Origin: Sphingomonas sp. LM7
GTDB taxonomy: Bacteria; Pseudomonadota; Alphaproteobacteria; Sphingomonadales; Sphingomonadaceae
Reading direction: 5' to 3'
Assembly (NCBI RefSeq): GCF_002002925.1
Contig: NZ_CP019511.1
Coordinates: forward strand, 2,232,001-2,296,000
DNA length: 64,000 nucleotides
Positions 7,537 through 14,963 of this stretch are shown one piece after another (position 1 is the stretch's first letter; each line of letters opens with the position of its first letter). The notes under the pieces were generated by a model. The model did not search any database. It was given only the letters and a program-made list of their open reading frames with translations, and was not told where the DNA came from. The translations under genes were made by a program, and so were the position numbers.

Positions 7537-9318
7537 GTGCGCGACTATCAGGAAGAGGCTCGGCTCGACGCCTTGTACCAGCTCAAGCTGCTCGATACTT
7601 CGCCGAGCGAAAGCTTCGACCGGATCACGCGGATGGCCAGCCAGATTTTCGGGCTGCCCATCGCCGCGGTGTCGCTGACCGATCGCGATCGGCAATGGTT
7701 CAAGTCCAGGATCGGCGTCGAGCATTGGAGCATCCCGAGAGACAGGGCGCCGTGTTCGGAGGTCGCGGAGACCACCGGCCTGTTGGTCATCGAAGATTTC
7801 CAGACCGACCCCTACTACGCCGATAGCGCGCTGGGCCGCGCGGGAACGCGGTTCTACGCTGGCGCCCCCCTGATCACCCGTGATGGCTATGGGCTCGGCG
7901 CGCTCTGCGTTCTCGGCACGGAGCCGCGACAGGCGACCGAGTCGGAGCGCGCGGCGCTCGTCGACCTTGCCGCGATGGTCATGTCGCAGATCGAATTGCA
8001 GCATGCCTTCGGACGGATCGATCCGGTAAGCGGGCTGCCGACGCGAAACCAGTTCCGCGACGACCTCATCGATCTTGCGCGGGACCATCCTGGCCAGCGG
8101 CGCTTTGCGGTCGTCATCGATCTCGCACGCGATGATCAGGTCAGCAGGATCACGCGGGTGCTGGGCGGCGCGCGCGTCGATGACCTGATCCGTGAAGCAT
8201 CGCTGGCGGTGCGGACTGCGTTGGGTGCGGCCCGCACAGTCTATCATGTCGGCGCGGTGCAATTCGCATTCCTGTCCCCGCCCGACGTCGATGAAACGGC
8301 CTATATGGCGCTTCTGGAATCCTCCTTCGCGCATGTCCGCGCGTCGTCATCGGTGCGCTTCGTCACGAGCGTCGCAATCGGCGTCCGGCCATTCACCGTC
8401 GGCGAAGAGCCCGGAGAAGATGTCCTGCGTGGTGCGGCCAGTGCGGCCCAGGATGCACGAAAGGCCGACGGCTCCATCGCGCTGTTTTCCGCTTCGAACG
8501 ACGCGGCGCATCGGCGCCAATATCGCCTGTTGCGCGATTTCGGCGCGGCGCTGGAGGCGGACGACCAACTGCAGCTCCATTACCAACCGCGCATCGACCT
8601 TTCGAGCGGGGCCTGCGTCGGCGCGGAGGCATTGCTGCGGTGGCGGCACCCCGCCCTTGGAGAGATATCGCCGGCCGAGTTCATTCCGATCATAGAGCAG
8701 ACCTCCCTCGCCCGGCTGACCACGCAATGGGTACTGGACGCCGCGCTGGATCAGTTGGTCTGCTGGCGTGCGGCCGGGATTCTTATCGGACTTTCGGTCA
8801 ACATCTCGGCTGCCAATTTGGCGGAAACCGATCTCATCCAGCGCCTCCAGCTAGGGTTGCTCAAGCGCAGTCTTCGCCCCGATCAGCTGGAAATCGAGTT
8901 GACCGAGAGCGCAGTCATGGAACAGCCCGAACGCGCACTGGCGATGCTGCACGAACTGGCGACGGCAGGAATAGGCCTGGCGATCGACGATTTCGGGACC
9001 GGGCACAGCAGCCTCGCCTATTTGCAGCGTCTTCCGGCCCAGGTCGTCAAGATCGACCAGGCTTTCGTTCGCGGCCTGGCGGACGCGGATGGACCGGATT
9101 TCGTGCTCGTCGAGACGATGATCGGGCTGGCGCACAAGCTCGGCTATCGGGTTGTGGCCGAGGGCGTCGAGACGGCGGAAGTCGCCACATTGCTGTCGCA
9201 GATCGGCTGCGAAGAAGCGCAAGGGTTTCTGTTCGCGCGCGCCATGGACGCGGAGCAATTTGCGCACTGGATCGCGGACAATCGATATGGCGAGGCCGCG
9301 CTGGCGCACATGGCCTGA
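7537..9318 (+). CDS. GAF - degenerate GGDEF - EAL protein, c-di-GMP phosphodiesterase
   Basis: A 593-residue cytosolic signalling protein. Residues about 5-150 form a GAF sensor domain (FDRITRMASQIFGLPIAAVS). Residues about 165-320 follow the GGDEF fold (DPVSGLPTRNQF), but the GGDEF signature itself is lost (VGAVQFAFLSP in its place), so cyclase activity is unlikely. The EAL domain from about 345 is intact: GAEALLRW (EAL at 364-366), DDFGTGHSSLAYL, VVKIDQAFV and VAEGVET. This fits an active c-di-GMP phosphodiesterase modulated by a ligand at the GAF domain. The start is the GTG at 7537 with GAAAGGA six bases upstream. No transmembrane segments are visible. Confidence 0.92.
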   Translation: MRDYQEEARLDALYQLKLLDTSPSESFDRITRMASQIFGLPIAAVSLTDRDRQWFKSRIGVEHWSIPRDRAPCSEVAETTGLLVIEDFQTDPYYADSALGRAGTRFYAGAPLITRDGYGLGALCVLGTEPRQATESERAALVDLAAMVMSQIELQHAFGRIDPVSGLPTRNQFRDDLIDLARDHPGQRRFAVVIDLARDDQVSRITRVLGGARVDDLIREASLAVRTALGAARTVYHVGAVQFAFLSPPDVDETAYMALLESSFAHVRASSSVRFVTSVAIGVRPFTVGEEPGEDVLRGAASAAQDARKADGSIALFSASNDAAHRRQYRLLRDFGAALEADDQLQLHYQPRIDLSSGACVGAEALLRWRHPALGEISPAEFIPIIEQTSLARLTTQWVLDAALDQLVCWRAAGILIGLSVNISAANLAETDLIQRLQLGLLKRSLRPDQLEIELTESAVMEQPERALAMLHELATAGIGLAIDDFGTGHSSLAYLQRLPAQVVKIDQAFVRGLADADGPDFVLVETMIGLAHKLGYRVVAEGVETAEVATLLSQIGCEEAQGFLFARAMDAEQFAHWIADNRYGEAALAHMA

Positions 9319-9379
9319 TCGCGCCTTGCCCGGCACCCACCTTTTCTAGCCGGGCGCCTCCCGCCGTGCGCTGGCGTGC

Positions 9380-10243
9380 TCAGACGTAATGTGGCTCGCC
9401 GCGCTCGCGAAGCGCCTCGTAATGAACGAGCGCGGGCGCGTCGCCGAGAGGCACCGGCTTGCCGCCGCGGAACGCCCATTCGCCGCGGTCGCAATCCTCG
9501 GCTGCGACATAGCCGTTGATGTAGAGCCGGCGCTGGTGGGTGGCGCGGTTGGTGCCCGATCCGTGGACCAGATACGGGTTCCAGAGCGCTAGATCGCCCG
9601 GCGCGAGATCGAGATCGACGATGTCGGCAGCAGAAAGCCCCGCCCCCGCCAGCACGTCGTCCGCCATCGCAGTGCCCAGCACTTCCGTCGAGATGTCCAG
9701 GTCGAGATCGCCGTCGAGGTGGCTGCGCGGAAGGAAGCGCATGCCGCCCGATTGCGGATTGTGCGGATCGATCGCCAGGCCGGTCTGGACATAGGAAGTG
9801 CCGAGATTGCGGTAGCAGGCGTCGGGCTTGCGGAAGCGCGAATCCTGGTGCCAGGCGAAGTCGCCCATCCCGCCCGGCGCCTTCCAGTGGAGCTGGTTGA
9901 TGATCTGCTTGACGTCGCCGCCGATCAGCGGGGCGAGCATCGCCGCGAAGCGCGGGTCGAGCCGGACGCGGTCGAGCACTTTCTGGTGATAGGACGGCCA
10001 TTGCACCATCCGCACCAGCGGCTCGGCACCTTGCTGGGGAGCAATGTTGTAGAAGAGATTGCCGTGGCGGAAACTGCGTCCGTGCGCGACGCCCTCGGCA
10101 TGAATCTGGTCGATCGCGGCGCCGATCTCGGCAACTTCCTGCACGCCGAAGAAGCCGCGCAGCACGGCATAGCCGTCGCGCCGGAACCGGGCGACATAGT
10201 CGTCGGCCTCGCCGCCATGCGGTACAGGCTGTTCGAAACCCAC
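9380..10243 (-). CDS. Phytanoyl-CoA dioxygenase (PhyH) family oxygenase
   Basis: A 287-residue Fe(II)/2-oxoglutarate dioxygenase of the PhyH family. The metal triad is recognisable as HxD in FAWHQDSRF and a distal His in YLVHGSGTN, followed by an Arg suited to 2-oxoglutarate (HQRRLYING). FRRDGYAVLRGFF at the N-terminus is family-typical. I chose the GTG at 10243 because GGAGGAAAGC precedes it directly; an open frame continues further upstream without family similarity. Its substrate is unknown, and no biosynthetic cluster surrounds it. Confidence 0.85.
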   Translation of the reverse strand: MGFEQPVPHGGEADDYVARFRRDGYAVLRGFFGVQEVAEIGAAIDQIHAEGVAHGRSFRHGNLFYNIAPQQGAEPLVRMVQWPSYHQKVLDRVRLDPRFAAMLAPLIGGDVKQIINQLHWKAPGGMGDFAWHQDSRFRKPDACYRNLGTSYVQTGLAIDPHNPQSGGMRFLPRSHLDGDLDLDISTEVLGTAMADDVLAGAGLSAADIVDLDLAPGDLALWNPYLVHGSGTNRATHQRRLYINGYVAAEDCDRGEWAFRGGKPVPLGDAPALVHYEALRERGEPHYV

Positions 10244-10345
10244 GCTTTCCTCCCCGTCCGGATGCCGCGACCTTGCCGCGTCGGGGCGTGACCGGGCAAG
10301 GAGCGTGCGGATCGTCCCCAATGCCCTGCGGCTATGGCGCGCGAG

Positions 10346-10747
10346 TCAGCGCCGGCGGAGCAGGCGTCCGATGCCTTCGTGCCGCTGGGGCATCTCGCGG
10401 CCACATTCCTTCTCGAGCTTGTCGCGGATCGCGATCAACTCCTTCTCGCCGAGATGCTCGATCCCGATGAACTCGTTGCGTCCGCTGTCGAGCGCGCGGA
10501 TCAGTTCGTCGAGCTTGGCCTGGATCGCCGCGCCGTCGCGATTCTGCGCATTCTGGATCAGGAACACCATCAGGAAGGTGACGATCGTCGTGCCGGTGTT
10601 GATCACCAGCTGCCACGTGTCCGACCAGGCGAAGATCGGCCCGCTAATCCCCCAGCCGATGACCACCAGGAAAGCGATCACGAACGCAGCCGGCCTGCCC
10701 GCCCATCCCGCAACTGCCTGTGCGAACCGCTCGAATATCCCGCTCAT
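10346..10747 (-). CDS. Low-affinity iron permease family membrane protein
   Basis: A 133-residue protein with two hydrophobic segments (AAFVIAFLVVIGWGISGP and LVINTGTTIVTFLMVFLI) joined by a short loop, then NAQNRD and a C-terminal cytosolic helix with conserved LDELIRA. This matches the low-affinity iron permease family. The bacterial members are much shorter than yeast Fet4, and iron transport is not proven for them. The start is the ATG at 10747 after AAAGGGTTCGGG; a longer upstream frame lacks family similarity. It lies just downstream, on the same strand, of the structured RNA candidate and its terminator. Confidence 0.8.
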   Translation of the reverse strand: MSGIFERFAQAVAGWAGRPAAFVIAFLVVIGWGISGPIFAWSDTWQLVINTGTTIVTFLMVFLIQNAQNRDGAAIQAKLDELIRALDSGRNEFIGIEHLGEKELIAIRDKLEKECGREMPQRHEGIGRLLRRR

Positions 10748-10920
10748 CCCGAACCCTTTCGATTTGGGTGCCTGATAGAGCATTTTCGAACCGGGTTCGC
10801 GGGCAAACCCGTGCGGCCTGCACCCGAAGGCCCCGCTGTCCACCGGCGATCCCGCTGAGGCGATCCGCCTTTTGAGCAAATATGGGAAATGATGCGGCAT
10901 CGGCCGCGGCGCGCCGAACG

Positions 10921-10951
10921 CAAAAGGGGACCGGCATTGCTGCCAGTCCCC
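10921..10951 (-). terminator. Intrinsic terminator of the structured RNA
   Basis: On the minus strand GGGGACTGGCA and TGCCGGTCCCC form an uninterrupted 11-bp stem (one U-G pair) closed by a GCAA loop and followed by TTTTG. On the plus strand the same stem has a C-A mismatch and no T-run, so it acts on minus-strand transcripts. Confidence 0.8.
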
Positions 10952-11198
10952 ATGTCACCGGACTTCGGCCTCTGATCCCGAAGGACCGCGGGGCCTGGTT
11001 TCGGCGGCATGCTCCACTCGCGCCGGCAAGGGCATGCGAGCTTTGCGTCGGTCACCGGGGCCGGTCGATCCGCCTGTTCCCGGAGAAACAGGCATTTTTC
11101 CCGGCCATCGGTGGCCCGCTTCATGATTTCACCCGAAGGCGAAACCATGGAGCCTTGCTGGCGACGATTTCCCGAGCGATCCATCGGCTCCGGCTTTC

Positions 11199-11393
11199 CG
11201 CTTGCGCGTTGGCCATCGCCCTGGGCTTCTCTCTTCGGGCCGATCCGTCGGTCGATCTGCCGCTTGCGCAGGCCCATCGGCTTCGGTCTCGTCCATCAGG
11301 CCGTTCCTTCGTCTCGACCGGCGCTTGCGCACTGATTCCGGCATCGGTTCCGCCCAGCTTCGGCGTCTCTCGAAATCGCCGCGACGCTTGCGC
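11199..11393 (-). repeat. Four GCGCAAGCG hairpin repeats at 61-63 bp spacing
   Basis: GCGCAAGCG on the minus strand (CGCTTGCGC on plus) occurs at 11199-11207, 11261-11269, 11322-11330 and 11385-11393. Each copy can form a stem with a GCAA loop; the longest is GCGATGC-GCAA-GCGTCGC at 11381-11398. Sequence between copies is only loosely conserved. Confidence 0.65.
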
Positions 11394-11619
11394 ATCGCCT
11401 TGTTTCCGCAACCACCGTCGCTCTCGTCTCCCCGTCCCGTCCAAGGTGGTTTCCCGAAGGCACCTGCACTCGTTCGAGCCGCGTAAGTGGTTGATCCTAC
11501 TTTGGTTTCCCGCTGTCGAACCGTCTTCCTTACAAGACAGATGCTGTCATCGATCCCGAGTCGCGCAAAGCATGAAATGCTGCCCCGTCCCTGTGGATAA
11601 CGTGAATAACGGGGACAGA

Positions 11620-12054
11620 TCAGCTCCGGGGCGGTTCCGGCGTCCATCCGGGTGGGGCAAGCTCAAAGCCGGAAAATTCGAAGCCAGGGACGACCACGCA
11701 GCTCGCCAGCGCCCAGCCGGAGCTTGCCTCGGTGGATTGCCAGCGATTCGCCGGCACCAGCCATTGGGGCGCATAGCCCCGGGTCACGTCGCCGCCAAGC
11801 CGGATCGTCGCGATCGCGCCGTCGTCCTGCTCGACCAGCAAGTCGAGCGGCGATCCCGCATGCCACAGCCACAACTCGGCGCCGTCAACGCGGTGCCAAT
11901 GCGAGCGCTGGCCGTCCTCCAGCAGGAAATGAATCGCAGTGCCGCCGGCGCGCGCGCCGTCCGCCGCCTCGGCGCGCCACGTCTCGCGATACCAGCCGCC
12001 CTCGGGATGCGGCGACATGCCGAGCGTGTCGATGATCGTTCGTGGAGCGTTCAT
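11620..12054 (-). CDS. Cupin protein (DUF985 family)
   Basis: A 144-residue single-domain cupin. Family-typical blocks are the N-terminal LGMSPHPEGGWYRETW, then AIHFLLEDGQRSHWHRVD with the metal-binding-type His residues, and VPANRWQSTE. Members resemble sugar epimerase-fold cupins, but most have no known reaction. The start is the ATG at 12054 (MNAPRT), because the longer frame upstream has no similarity and overlaps the promoter region of the next gene. It is followed on the same strand by the structured RNA candidate. Confidence 0.82.
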   Translation of the reverse strand: MNAPRTIIDTLGMSPHPEGGWYRETWRAEAADGARAGGTAIHFLLEDGQRSHWHRVDGAELWLWHAGSPLDLLVEQDDGAIATIRLGGDVTRGYAPQWLVPANRWQSTEASSGWALASCVVVPGFEFSGFELAPPGWTPEPPRS

Positions 12055-12172
12055 ATGGCGAATTCCAACCTCAGCTGAGCGGAACGTAGTTTTAGGTTCA
12101 TGAAACCCCGCGGCGCTGCGGGACGTTTCGCTACCGGTTTCTGCAACTAGAATCGATCTATGGGAGTCAAAC

Positions 12173-12517
12173 ATGCGTAAGTTCATTTTCGCGCTCAGCG
12201 CGATCGCGGTGGCAATCCCCACCGCCGTTGCCCTTCCGGCCGCCAAGGCCGAAGCCAAGTCGTACGAATACAAAGCCGACACCCAGCGCCGCCGCGCCTA
12301 TCGCGAGTGGAAGGGCCGCGACGGCCGCCGCTATTGCCGCAAGTCGGATGGCACCACCGGTCTGGTAGTTGGTGGCGTCGCCGGCGCCCTGGTTGGCCGC
12401 ACGGTCGATACCAGCGGTGATCGCTCGGCGGGCACCCTGCTCGGTGCCGCAGCTGGCGCACTCGCCGGTCGCGAGATCGACCGTAGCAGCAGCAACAATC
12501 GCCGCCGCTGCCGCTAA
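12173..12517 (+). CDS. Glycine-zipper outer-envelope protein
   Basis: A 114-residue protein with a cleavable signal peptide (MRKFIFALSAIAVAIPTAVA) and two glycine-zipper stretches, GLVVGGVAGALVGRTV and GTLLGAAAGALAGREI, in the second half. The mature protein is rich in Arg and Tyr and ends in an Arg/Cys tail. This is the glycine-zipper 2TM (Rick_17kDa/OmpA-like) type common in proteobacterial envelopes; the role is structural or unknown. An RBS GGGAG lies 6 nt before the ATG. It stands alone. Confidence 0.8.
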   Translation: MRKFIFALSAIAVAIPTAVALPAAKAEAKSYEYKADTQRRRAYREWKGRDGRRYCRKSDGTTGLVVGGVAGALVGRTVDTSGDRSAGTLLGAAAGALAGREIDRSSSNNRRRCR

Positions 12518-12570
12518 GCCCTGACGCGACGCACGCGGAGCATTAACCTTGGCCCCCTATAGGTGCCAGC

Positions 12571-13755
12571 ATGCTCCGCGTGCTCGTCCTCTCGACGCTC
12601 TTCCCCGACGCCACGCGTCCCAATTTCGGCATCTTCGTCGAGCGCCAGACGCTGTCGCTGGCCGAACGCCCGGGTGTCGAGGTGCGTGTCGTCGCCCCGC
12701 TCGGCATCCCCCCTGCCCCGCTCGACCGCCTGCCCCGCTATCGACCGCTCGCCGCGCTTCCGCTGCGTGAGGACTGGAAAGGCCTTCAAGTGCACCGGCC
12801 TCGCTTCCGCAACTATCCCGGAACCGGCGGCCGCTTCCACGCCCGGGCACTGGCGGAAGCCGTAGTCCCGCTGCTCCGCGAAATCCGCCACGACTTCGGC
12901 TTCGACGTAATAGACGCCGAGTTTTTCTTCCCCGATGGAGTCGCCGCAGTCGAGCTTGGCCGCCGCTTCGGCGTCCCCGTCTCGATCAAGGCCCGCGGAT
13001 CGGACATCCACAATTGGGCCCGCAAACCAGTGATCGGCGCACAGATCCGCGCCGCCGCCCACGCCGCCGACGGGCTGCTTTCCGTATCCGAAGCGATGCG
13101 CGACGACATGACGGCGCTCGGCCTGCCCGGCGAGCGGACCGAATGTCTCGTCACCGGCGTCGATTTCGCTAGCTTCGCGCTGGGCGACCGCGCCGATGCC
13201 AAGGCGGTGCTCGGGGTGACCGGGCCGCTGGTGCTCTCGATAGGCGCGCTGATCCCGCTCAAGGGCCATCAGATCGTTATCGACGCCATCGCACGCCTTC
13301 CTGGCGTCCAACTCTGGATCGCAGGCGAAGGCCCCCATCGCCCCCAGCTTGCCGCGCAGATCGCCAGGCTCGGTCTCGGCGATCGCGTCCGGCTGCTGGG
13401 CTCGGTTCCGCACGCGGACCTTCCCCGGCTGCTCATCGCGGCCGATGCCATGGCGCTCGCCTCGGAACGCGAAGGTCTTGCCAACGCCTGGCTAGAGGCG
13501 CTCGCCAGCGGCACGCCCGTCGTCATTCCCGATGTCGGCGGCGCACGGCAGGTGGTGCGCAGCGACACCGGCGGACGCATTGCCGCGCGCACCGCCGAGG
13601 CATTCGCCGCAGCCCTCGACACGCTGATCGCCAACCCGCTGCCCCCGGCCGCGGTTCGTGCCACGGTCGAGCCCTTTACCTGGGCAGCCAATAGCGAGCG
13701 GCTGCACGGCTTTCTCGCCCGGCTCGTGGCCGGCTACGCGACTGCCGCCCCCTGA
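12571..13755 (+). CDS. Glycosyltransferase family 4 (TuaC-like)
   Basis: A 394-residue GT-B glycosyltransferase. The N-terminal domain begins MLRVLVLSTLFPDATRPNFG, and SIKARGSDIHNWA lies near 145. The C-terminal nucleotide-sugar domain shows LVLSIGALIPLKGHQ, LWIAGEGPHRPQL, and an E-x7-E type motif in ASEREGLANAWLEALASGTP. It probably adds a sugar to an exopolysaccharide or lipid acceptor at the cytosolic face of the membrane; donor and acceptor cannot be read. No polysaccharide gene cluster is adjacent. Confidence 0.88.
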   Translation: MLRVLVLSTLFPDATRPNFGIFVERQTLSLAERPGVEVRVVAPLGIPPAPLDRLPRYRPLAALPLREDWKGLQVHRPRFRNYPGTGGRFHARALAEAVVPLLREIRHDFGFDVIDAEFFFPDGVAAVELGRRFGVPVSIKARGSDIHNWARKPVIGAQIRAAAHAADGLLSVSEAMRDDMTALGLPGERTECLVTGVDFASFALGDRADAKAVLGVTGPLVLSIGALIPLKGHQIVIDAIARLPGVQLWIAGEGPHRPQLAAQIARLGLGDRVRLLGSVPHADLPRLLIAADAMALASEREGLANAWLEALASGTPVVIPDVGGARQVVRSDTGGRIAARTAEAFAAALDTLIANPLPPAAVRATVEPFTWAANSERLHGFLARLVAGYATAAP

Positions 13756-13827
13756 GTCCGTGGCGCAGACGGAACGACTGGCCAGGCACGCCGTTGACGG
13801 ACCGGGGCGTCAGGAGCGAGACAAGAC

Positions 13828-14016
13828 ATGGCTGACGAGAACCCGGATCCCAAAGCCTCGAACCTCGGCCGGGATACCGATGCCCTCACCGACCAGCTTG
13901 GCCAGACTACCGCGGAGAGTGCGGGCGGCAACGTCAGCGGCACCGGCGACGAGGACGCAAGCGAAGGTCTCGACATCATTTTCGAGCATGAAGACAATGA
14001 GAACACGCAGCATTGA
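13828..14016 (+). CDS. Small acidic disordered protein
   Basis: A 62-residue, strongly acidic, low-hydrophobicity protein (for example GDEDASEGLDIIFEHEDNE). It has no signal peptide, membrane segment or recognised domain and is probably intrinsically disordered. The ATG follows GGAGCGAGACAAGAC. It is the first of three short charged genes in a row. Function unknown; coding status is supported by the RBS, the frame and its clustered neighbours. Confidence 0.6.
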   Translation: MADENPDPKASNLGRDTDALTDQLGQTTAESAGGNVSGTGDEDASEGLDIIFEHEDNENTQH

Positions 14017-14105
14017 TCCTGTCACGGACACGCGGCGACGATCGTGCGTTGACCGCCCGGCGATGATCCGTGACACTAGCGTCACGAAATTCGGAGGACT
14101 TTGAA

Positions 14106-14687
14106 ATGGCCGGCAAGAAGAAAAAGGCTGACAAGGCCGTAGCGGGCAAGGGCGCGCTCCTCCCGAAGAGCATCGCCGGCGTCAAGCTACCCAAGGCCGT
14201 GCGGGGCAAGCTTGCCGACCTCGCCAAGCACCCGCTCGTCGCCGATATCCTCGCCGCTGGTCTGGTTGCGATCGCATCCAGGCTCAAGCCCGAGGCCAAG
14301 ATCGAGGAAGGCGCCGCAAAGGCAGCCGAGGACGTGGTGGAGAGCGTGAAGGGAGCCGCTGCCGACGCGGCGGCCGCGATTGCCAAGCCAGTGGCCAAGC
14401 GCACCCCCAAACCCGCGGTTGGAGCCAGCGCCAAGCCCGATGCCGGCACTGCCGCGAAGCCGGTCACCCGCCGCACGCGCAAGCCGGCAACGTCGGGCCC
14501 CGCCTCCTCCGCTGCGGCCTCGCGCACCCGAAAGGCCCCTGCTGCAGCGGCGGCTCCCGCAGCCGCCGAGACCGCCGCAACACCGCCTGCCCGTCGCACC
14601 CGCAAGACCGAGAGCAGCACCGCCAAGCCCCGGGCGACGCGCCGCGCCGCGCCCAGAAAGCCATCACCTCCAAAGAAGCCCGAATAA
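14106..14687 (+). CDS. Histone H1-like Ala/Lys/Pro-rich basic protein
   Basis: A 193-residue basic protein. Residues 1-75 contain a possibly folded helical part (KAVRGKLADLAKHPLVADIL). From about 75 onward it is a low-complexity tail of A, K, P, R and T with repeated RRTRK motifs, resembling the C-terminal tail of histone H1 or AlgP-like proteins. Non-specific nucleic-acid binding is inferred. The start is the ATG at 14106 with GGAGG 8 nt upstream; an in-frame ATG twelve codons earlier lacks an RBS. Acidic small genes flank it on both sides. Confidence 0.75.
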   Translation: MAGKKKKADKAVAGKGALLPKSIAGVKLPKAVRGKLADLAKHPLVADILAAGLVAIASRLKPEAKIEEGAAKAAEDVVESVKGAAADAAAAIAKPVAKRTPKPAVGASAKPDAGTAAKPVTRRTRKPATSGPASSAAASRTRKAPAAAAAPAAAETAATPPARRTRKTESSTAKPRATRRAAPRKPSPPKKPE

Positions 14688-14742
14688 TCACGCGCTGAAC
14701 CGCGCGTGCTTCCTGCCGTTCTTCCCTGCGAAGGAGACGAAC

Positions 14743-14922
14743 ATGGCCGAGGCACCGGACGGCACCAGCCCGCGCAATCTGTCCACCGAGCATCAGCAGC
14801 CGCGGGACGCCACGCAGCCCAAGGATACGCTGGATAGCGGGGACGACGAGGCGCGCTGGGCGAAGGACTTCGATCCGGCCGCGGATGCGGGCCGCGCGAA
14901 GCCGAGCGGCAATCCCGATTGA
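14743..14922 (+). CDS. Small acidic hydrophilic protein
   Basis: A 59-residue acidic protein, MAEAPDGTSPRNLS at the N-terminus and DSGDDEARWAKDFDPAAD in the middle. It has no signal peptide or hydrophobic core. The RBS AAGGAGA is well placed before the ATG. It resembles small stress-type hydrophilic proteins, but I recognise no family. It follows the basic H1-like gene by 55 bp on the same strand. Confidence 0.65.
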   Translation: MAEAPDGTSPRNLSTEHQQPRDATQPKDTLDSGDDEARWAKDFDPAADAGRAKPSGNPD

Positions 14923-14963
14923 AAGATGCGGCGGCCGCGCGAAGCGGCCGCCGCACGTAGCGC

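Larger units (their letters stand above)
10921..11600 (-). ncRNA. Candidate large structured RNA on the minus strand, family not recognised
   Basis: About 680 bp without a convincing gene but dense in stem-loops that pair better as minus-strand RNA. From 5' to 3' on the minus strand: GACAG-CAT-CTGTC (11548-11536); a 7-bp stem AACCACC/GGTGGTT (11451-11410); four GCAA-tetraloop hairpins about 62 nt apart (11393-11199); a 9-bp stem with UUCG loop (11146-11125); a 9-bp stem with UCCG loop (11093-11072); and an 11-bp stem with GCAA loop followed by a U-run (10951-10921). Several stems contain G-U pairs that become A-C mismatches on the plus strand, which fixes the orientation. No RNase P (GAGGAAAGTC) or tmRNA (T-arm, CCA end) signatures were found. 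The 5' end is uncertain; it could be processed from the upstream cupin transcript. Confidence 0.6.

Noticed and set aside
11072..11099. GCCTGTT...AACAGGC followed by ATTTTT as a plus-strand terminator
   Set aside because: The stem is longer (9 bp with UCCG loop) when read on the minus strand, and the neighbouring hairpins also favour minus. There is no plus-strand gene upstream to terminate.
11199..11393. CRISPR-like spacing of the GCGCAAGCG repeats
   Set aside because: Only 9 bp are conserved, the intervening sequence is partly conserved rather than unique, and no cas gene is present.
11592..11600. Perfect DnaA box (TGTGGATAA) at the upstream edge of the gene-free region
   Set aside because: Only one box was seen, there is no AT-rich unwinding region and no origin-type genes are near. 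A given 9-mer is expected about once in two windows of this size on both strands by chance.
11129..11647. Arg-rich open frame of 172 codons on the minus strand
   Set aside because: It overlaps the hairpin array, whose spacing shifts frame, the upstream part runs into the cupin gene, and composition is typical of frames in structured GC-rich DNA.
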